Shown in pieces: positions 59,478-64,000 of a DNA stretch of 64,000 bases. The notes below the pieces were generated by a model. That model saw only the letters and a program-made list of their open reading frames with translations. It ran no database searches and was not told where the DNA came from. Where the stretch lies: the NCBI GenBank assembly GCA_000717735.1, contig JOBE01000034.1, positions 16,551 to 80,550 on the forward strand, in the 5' to 3' direction. The position numbers and the translations under genes were made by a program. Source of the DNA: Streptomyces griseoluteus (GTDB taxonomy: Bacteria > Actinomycetota > Actinomycetes > Streptomycetales > Streptomycetaceae). How positions within the stretch are numbered: position 1 is the stretch's first letter; each line of letters starts with the position of its first letter.

Positions 59478-61799
59478 GTGCCCGTCCCCGCCTGGTCCCG
59501 CCGCACGTTCCTGATCACCACGTCCGCGGCGGCCGCGGCCCTCGGACTCCCCTCCACCGCCCATGCGGCGGAGAACGAGTTCGAGGTCCTGCGGCTCCGC
59601 TGGCTCGACCTCCAGCTCGGCTCCGGCTTCGACGCCGGGGCCGAGCCCTACGCCGGCCGGCTCGCCGAGACGGGCACGCTCGCGCGTGCCTTCCGCGCCG
59701 CCATGGCCCCCGCCGCCGGCTCCCTCTGGGCCGACGCCCCCTTCGACCCGCCGGCCGGCGTGACCCAGAGCTACAGCCGCCTGTGGACCATGACCCAGGC
59801 GTACGCCCAGCCCGGCACCGGCCTCACCGCCGACCCGGGCCTGCTCGCCGACGTCCTGCGCGGCCTCGACCACCTCTCCGCCGGCGTCTACCGGGCCGGC
59901 GCCCCGCGCTACGGCAACTGGTGGGAATGGCAGATAGGCAGCCCGCGCCTCCTCATGGACATCGTGGCCGCGCTCCACCCCCACCTCGGCGCCGAACGGA
60001 TCGCCGCCGCCTGCGCCGCCGTCGACCACTTCGTCCCCGACTCGGTCCTCACGAACTACACCGGCACCTCCACCGGCGCCAACCGCGTCGACCTGTGCCG
60101 CTCGGTCGCCGTGCGCGGAGTCCTCGGCGCTAACCCCGCCAAGATCGCCCTCGCCCGCGACGCCCTCTCGCCCGTCTTCCCGTACGTCACGAAGGGCGAC
60201 GGCCTCTACGCCGACGGCTCCTTCGTCCAGCACACCTGGGTCGCCTACTCCGGCACCTACGGACAGGTCATGCTCGACGGCCTCGGCAGGCTCTTCTCGC
60301 TCCTCGCCGGATCCAGCTGGGCCGTCACCGACCCGAACCGGCAGATCGTCCTCGACAGCGTCGAGAAGGCGTACGCGCCCCTCATCTACGACGGCCTGAT
60401 GATGGACAGCGTCAACGGCCGTGCCATCAGCCGCGGTTACCTCAGGAGCGACGACCGCCGGATCATGCGCTCCGACCACTTCCACGGCCAGGGCGTCATC
60501 GCCGCCATCGCCCTCCTCGCGGGCGGCGCCACCCCCGCCGAACGGGACCGCTGGCACGCGCGCGTGAAGGGCTGGATCGAGCGCGACACCGTCTCCCCGA
60601 TCCTGTCCGCCCGCCAGTTCGGCGTCGCCGACCTCGCGCGGCTGCACGCCGTGGCCGCCGCCCCCGTCCCGGCCGCCCCCGAACCCACCGGGCACCGGCT
60701 CTTCGCCGCCATGGACCGGGCCGTCCACCGCCGCCCCGGCTGGGCCGCCAACATCGCCATGGCCTCGAACCGGATCTCGTACTACGAGTGCGGCAACGGC
60801 GAGAACCCGCGCGGCTGGCACACCGGCGCCGGGATGCTCTCCTGGTGGACCCCGGCCCTCGGCGACCAGTACACCGACTGGTTCTGGCCCACCGTCGACC
60901 CGTACCGCCTCCCCGGCACCACCGTCTCCACCCGCCGCCTCGCCGACCGGGCCGGTGGCGAATGGGGCGCGCCGAAGCCGGCCGTGCGCTGGGTCGGCGG
61001 GGCCACCGACGGCGAGTACGCGGCCGTCGGCCAGCACCTGAAGGGCCTCGGCTCCACCCTGGAGGCCCGCAAGTCCTGGTTCTGCGCGGCGGACGCGGTC
61101 ATCTGCCTCGGCGCCGGGATCACCGCGACCGACGGCGTGCCCGTCGAGACGGTCGTCGACAACCGCCTGTTGGGGGAGTCGGGCACCCAGACCTTCACCA
61201 CCGGTGAGGGCTGGGCCCATCTGGAGGGCCACGGCGGCTGGGTCCTCCCCGGGGGTGCCGACGCCCTGCGGACCCTCCGGGAGGACCGGACCGGCGCCTG
61301 GAGCGACATCAACACCACCAGCTCCACCGAGCGCCGCACCCGCCGCTACCAGACCCTGTGGCTGGACCACGGAACGGACCCGGTCGCCGCCTCGTACGCG
61401 TACCTCGTGATGCCCGGCGCCTCCCGGCGCACGCTTGCGGCCCGCGCCGCCGACCCCGACTGGCTGCACGTACTCGACAACAGCGCCGACGCCCAGGCGG
61501 TCGCCGTCCCGTCCCTGGGGCTGACCGCCGCGAACCTCTGGCAGGCGGGTACGGTGGGCCCCCTCACGGTCACCGCGCCGGCGAGCGTCCTCGTGCGGCG
61601 CCGCCGTTCCGTGCTCGACCTGAGGGTCTCCGAACCCCTCCGCGGCGGACAGCCGCTCGACCTGGTCTGGGACGCGCCGGTCCGCCGGGCGCTCACCCAC
61701 GACCCCTCGGTGGAGGTGCTCGCCACCGGGCGTTCGCTGAGGCTGCGGATCACGCCCGGTACGGGCGGAGCCACCCACCGTTGCGAGGTCCTCCTCTAA
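59478..61799 (+). CDS. Tat-exported polysaccharide lyase family 8
   Basis: A 773-residue lyase of the hyaluronate/chondroitin/xanthan lyase family. The N-terminus is a twin-arginine signal ('SRRTFLITTSAAAAALG', cleavage near AHA). The aromatic patch is 'YGNWWEWQIG'. Catalytic residues align with the S. pneumoniae enzyme: N202 ('TGANRVD'), H252 ('SFVQHTWVAY') and Y261, with the same 50- and 9-residue spacings as N349, H399 and Y408. The C-terminal beta domains are complete. GTG 59478 has GGGAGG 8 nt upstream. Substrate (hyaluronan, chondroitin or xanthan) cannot be fixed from sequence. Confidence 0.88.
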   Translation: MPVPAWSRRTFLITTSAAAAALGLPSTAHAAENEFEVLRLRWLDLQLGSGFDAGAEPYAGRLAETGTLARAFRAAMAPAAGSLWADAPFDPPAGVTQSYSRLWTMTQAYAQPGTGLTADPGLLADVLRGLDHLSAGVYRAGAPRYGNWWEWQIGSPRLLMDIVAALHPHLGAERIAAACAAVDHFVPDSVLTNYTGTSTGANRVDLCRSVAVRGVLGANPAKIALARDALSPVFPYVTKGDGLYADGSFVQHTWVAYSGTYGQVMLDGLGRLFSLLAGSSWAVTDPNRQIVLDSVEKAYAPLIYDGLMMDSVNGRAISRGYLRSDDRRIMRSDHFHGQGVIAAIALLAGGATPAERDRWHARVKGWIERDTVSPILSARQFGVADLARLHAVAAAPVPAAPEPTGHRLFAAMDRAVHRRPGWAANIAMASNRISYYECGNGENPRGWHTGAGMLSWWTPALGDQYTDWFWPTVDPYRLPGTTVSTRRLADRAGGEWGAPKPAVRWVGGATDGEYAAVGQHLKGLGSTLEARKSWFCAADAVICLGAGITATDGVPVETVVDNRLLGESGTQTFTTGEGWAHLEGHGGWVLPGGADALRTLREDRTGAWSDINTTSSTERRTRRYQTLWLDHGTDPVAASYAYLVMPGASRRTLAARAADPDWLHVLDNSADAQAVAVPSLGLTAANLWQAGTVGPLTVTAPASVLVRRRRSVLDLRVSEPLRGGQPLDLVWDAPVRRALTHDPSVEVLATGRSLRLRITPGTGGATHRCEVLL

Positions 61800-61859
61800 G
61801 GTTCTCGCCGGTCTATGTAGAACCTCTACAAAGGCGAGGGGTCCCTGGCTGTCGACTTG

Positions 61860-61890
61860 GGCTGGACGGGTGACGGTTCTGTCCAGCCCC
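61860..61890. other. Hairpin upstream of accB
   Basis: GGGCTGGAC (61860-61868) pairs perfectly with GTCCAGCCC (61882-61890). A GGTTCT/AGAACC dyad at 61801-61825 lies just after the PL8 stop. Either may be the terminator of PL8; both precede the accB promoter. Confidence 0.45.
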
Positions 61891-61951
61891 ACCAGGATTC
61901 GACACGGGAGACTGTACGGAGTGGACGGCGGAGTTTTCTTGTTCGACTTCG

Positions 61952-61957
61952 TAGGGT
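61952..61957 (+). promoter_or_regulatory. accB -10 box
   Basis: TAGGGT ends 6 nt before the ATG and no Shine-Dalgarno is present, so the message is probably leaderless. Confidence 0.5.
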
Positions 61958-61963
61958 CGGAAC

Positions 61964-63547
61964 ATGACCGTTGTGGACCAGATCCCGAGCGAGCCCGCTG
62001 ACGCCCGTGGCCGTGTGGCCGAGCTGCACGTCCTGCGCGAGCAGGCACTCCGTGGCCCGAGCGAGCGGGCGACCGAGGCCCAGCACGCCAAGGGCAAGCT
62101 GACCGCGCGCGAACGCATCGAGCTGCTGCTCGACGCGGGTTCCTTCAGCGAGGTGGAGCAGCTGCGCCGGCACCGCGCCCAGGGCTTCGGCCTCGAGGCG
62201 AAGAAGCCGTACACCGACGGTGTGATCACCGGTTGGGGCACGGTCGAGGGCCGGACCGTCTTCGTCTACGCGCACGACTTCCGGATCTTCGGCGGCGCGC
62301 TCGGTGAGGCGCACGCCACGAAGATCCACAAGATCATGGACATGGCCATCGCCGCCGGGGCGCCGCTGGTGTCCCTCAACGACGGCGCCGGCGCCCGCAT
62401 CCAGGAGGGCGTCTCCGCGCTCGCCGGATACGGCGGCATCTTCCAGCGCAACACGCGCGCCTCCGGCGTCATCCCGCAGATCTCGGTGATGCTCGGCCCG
62501 TGCGCCGGCGGCGCCGCCTACTCGCCCGCCCTCACGGACTTCGTGTTCATGGTCCGCGAGACCTCGCAGATGTTCATCACGGGACCGGACGTCGTCAAGG
62601 CGGTCACCGGCGAGGAGATCACCCAGAACGGCCTCGGCGGCGCCGACGTCCACGCGGGCGTCTCCGGCGTCTCCCACTTCGCGTACGACGACGAGGAGAC
62701 CTGCATCGCGGAGGTCCGCTACCTTCTGTCGATGCTCCCGCAGAACAACCGCGAGAACCCGCCGACCGTCCCCTCCGAGGACCCGGCGGACCGCCGCTCC
62801 GACGTCCTGCTCGACCTCGTGCCGGCCGACGGCAACCGCCCGTACGACATGCACAAGGTCATCGAGGAGCTCGTCGACGACGGCGACTACCTGGAGATCC
62901 ACGAGCGCTGGGCCCGCAACATCATCTGCGCCCTCGCCCGGCTCGACGGCCAGGTCGTCGGCATCGTCGCCAACCAGCCGCAGACGCTGGCCGGTGTCCT
63001 GGACATCGAGGCCTCCGAGAAGGCCGCGCGCTTCGTGCAGATGTGCGACGCCTTCAACATCCCGATCATCACCCTTCTGGACGTCCCCGGCTTCCTGCCG
63101 GGCGTCGACCAGGAGCACGGTGGAATCATCAGGCACGGAGCCAAGCTGCTCTACGCGTACTGCAACGCGACCGTGCCCCGGATCTCCCTGATCCTGCGCA
63201 AGGCCTACGGCGGCGCCTACATCGTCATGGACTCCCAGTCCATCGGCGCCGACCTGACGTACGCCTGGCCCACCAACGAAATTGCGGTCATGGGCGCCGA
63301 GGGCGCCGCCAACGTGATCTTCCGCAAGCAGATCGCCGAGGCAGAGGACCCCGAGGCCATGCGAGCCCGCATGGTCAAGGAGTACAAGGCCGAGCTGATG
63401 CACCCGTACTACGCCGCGGAGCGCGGCCTGGTCGACGACGTCATCGACCCCGCCGAGACCCGCCAGGTGCTCATCCGGTCCCTCGCGATGCTCCGCACCA
63501 AGCACGCCGACCTGCCGTCCCGCAAGCACGGCAACCCGCCTCAGTAA
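61964..63547 (+). CDS. accB: Acyl-CoA carboxylase beta subunit (carboxyltransferase)
   Basis: A 527-residue carboxyltransferase with two crotonase-fold halves ('GALGEAHATKIHKIMDMAIA', 'LNDGAGARIQEGVSALAGYG' and 'LDVPGFLPGVDQEHGGIIRH'). With biotin subunits it makes malonyl-CoA or methylmalonyl-CoA, supplying fatty acids and polyketides. Residue 420 is Ile ('GGAYIVMDSQ'), the residue that in S. coelicolor AccB (Ile420) allows acetyl-CoA, whereas PccB has Asp422. The order accB-accE also fits AccB. It has its own leaderless promoter and is followed by accE after 14 bp. Confidence 0.92.
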   Translation: MTVVDQIPSEPADARGRVAELHVLREQALRGPSERATEAQHAKGKLTARERIELLLDAGSFSEVEQLRRHRAQGFGLEAKKPYTDGVITGWGTVEGRTVFVYAHDFRIFGGALGEAHATKIHKIMDMAIAAGAPLVSLNDGAGARIQEGVSALAGYGGIFQRNTRASGVIPQISVMLGPCAGGAAYSPALTDFVFMVRETSQMFITGPDVVKAVTGEEITQNGLGGADVHAGVSGVSHFAYDDEETCIAEVRYLLSMLPQNNRENPPTVPSEDPADRRSDVLLDLVPADGNRPYDMHKVIEELVDDGDYLEIHERWARNIICALARLDGQVVGIVANQPQTLAGVLDIEASEKAARFVQMCDAFNIPIITLLDVPGFLPGVDQEHGGIIRHGAKLLYAYCNATVPRISLILRKAYGGAYIVMDSQSIGADLTYAWPTNEIAVMGAEGAANVIFRKQIAEAEDPEAMRARMVKEYKAELMHPYYAAERGLVDDVIDPAETRQVLIRSLAMLRTKHADLPSRKHGNPPQ

Positions 63548-63561
63548 GAGGAGTCATCCAC

Positions 63562-63756
63562 GTGAGCATTCCCGCCAATCTTCTCCGCGTCGAGAAGGGC
63601 CACGCCGGCCCCGAGGAGCTCGCCGCCATCACCGCGGTGCTGCTCGCCCGCGCTGCCGCCACGCCCGAGCAGACGGACCAGCAGGGCAGCACCACGGCCG
63701 GCTGGCGCCGTCTGGAGCGCGAATACGGCTTCCGCGCCCCGCACAGCTGGCGCTGA
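63562..63756 (+). CDS. accE: Acyl-CoA carboxylase epsilon subunit
   Basis: A 64-residue protein (VSIPANLLRVEKGHAGPEEL ... RLEREYGFRAPHSWR) with the epsilon layout: an N-terminal strand, an Ala-rich helix and a Trp/Arg-rich tail. It stabilises and stimulates the carboxylase complex. AAGAGGAG lies about 8 nt before GTG 63562. 14 bp after accB; the operon ends at a strong terminator. Confidence 0.85.
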   Translation: MSIPANLLRVEKGHAGPEELAAITAVLLARAAATPEQTDQQGSTTAGWRRLEREYGFRAPHSWR

Positions 63757-63769
63757 CCGCACGTCGCAC

Positions 63770-63805
63770 CGAAGGCCCCCGCTCCACACGGAGCGGGGGC
63801 CTTCG
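63770..63805 (+). terminator. accB-accE terminator
   Basis: A 16-bp perfect stem, CGAAGGCCCCCGCTCC with GGAGCGGGGGCCTTCG, around ACAC. Confidence 0.85.
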
Positions 63806-63834
63806 GCGTTCCGGGACCGGCGGGCGGCACGGAC

Positions 63835-63868
63835 GAGGCCCCGCGCACCGTGGGGTGCGCGGGGCCTC
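63835..63868 (-). terminator. Terminator of the cvnD gene
   Basis: A 15-bp perfect stem, GAGGCCCCGCGCACC with GGTGCGCGGGGCCTC, around GTGG, 27 bp beyond the stop of the opposing gene. Confidence 0.8.
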
Positions 63869-63894
63869 TCACTCCGTACCGACGTCTGCGGGGA

Positions 63895-64000
63895 CTACCG
63901 CAGCCGGGCCATGAGGGCGTGCTCGACGAGCGTGATGAGGGCGCTCTTGGCGTCGGCGCGGTGGCGGGCGTCGGTGGTGATGATGGGGGTGTCGGGGCCG
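63895..64000 (-). CDS. Conservon ATP/GTP-binding protein (CvnD-type), C-terminal end (partial)
   Basis: The last 35 residues before TAG (63895-63897) are visible: 'GPDTPIITTDARHRADAKSA', then 'LITLVEHALMARLR'. This is the ending typical of the MglA-like GTPase (CvnD) of Streptomyces conservons, which act with a sensor kinase-like protein and two small proteins. The rest of the gene, and the cvnA-C genes, lie beyond the window. Confidence 0.7.
   Translation of the reverse strand, partial: GPDTPIITTDARHRADAKSALITLVEHALMARLR

Overview
The window looks like chromosomal core sequence from a Streptomyces species. It has very high GC with strong third-position GC bias, many GTG/TTG starts, several apparently leaderless genes (a TANNNT -10 box 6-7 nt before the start codon) and typical actinomycete families (LAL regulator, PucR, AccB/AccE, conservon GTPase). 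The order gatB ... ilvB-ilvN-ilvC-serA ... leuB-ilvE ... ureAB-ureC-aguA ... cimA ... accB-accE-cvnD agrees with what I recall of the region around SCO5501-SCO5541 in S. coelicolor. That comparison is from memory and was not searched.

Layout. 1-0.4 kb: the end of gatB, its terminator and a decayed ArsR-type fragment. 0.47-3.13 kb: a two-gene module of an EACC1-like small protein and a caspase-GAF-PAS-GGDEF fusion, the most unusual coding unit here. 3.2-9.4 kb: a Tat-exported phospholipase C, an MMPL transporter, a GNAT and small proteins. 9.4-16 kb: a LAL-type LuxR regulator, a lipoprotein sugar dehydrogenase, an aldo/keto reductase and a D-2-hydroxyacid dehydrogenase. 16.2-19.6 kb: a membrane PAS-GGDEF-EAL protein with a degenerate EAL domain and a dispersed palindrome inserted in frame.

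19.6-25.2 kb: branched-chain amino acid and serine synthesis (ilvB leader peptide and attenuator, ilvB, ilvN, ilvC, serA). 25.3-29.4 kb: an autoregulated TetR, a coupled pair of DUF1266 paralogues and a PucR regulator divergent from proline catabolism (29.6-32.2 kb, PRODH and P5CDH). 32.3-35 kb: an alpha/beta hydrolase, an AAC(2')-like acetyltransferase and a PadR/membrane-protein pair. 35.2-37.8 kb: leuB and ilvE. 38-45 kb: a nitrogen-salvage cluster (NCS1 permease, urease structural subunits with an altered active-site flap and no accessory genes, agmatine deiminase, TetR, MHS permease). 45.1-47 kb: citramalate synthase cimA behind its own leader peptide and terminator.

47-62 kb: mostly exported enzymes (GH3, TPM protein, M15-like secreted protein, GH101, PL8), with a second sliding clamp, DUF4267, a serine hydrolase and a YceI protein between them. 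62-64 kb: accB-accE, convergent with the end of a conservon GTPase (cvnD).

Two classical attenuators (ilvB, cimA) and a recurring GTCCA/TGGAC dyad before serA, leuB and ilvE suggest shared control of the branched-chain pathway. Three palindromic dispersed elements, or remnants, sit between convergent genes, and in each case the element end supplies the TAG stop codon of the upstream gene. I saw no rRNA, tRNA, CRISPR array, intact insertion sequence or phage.
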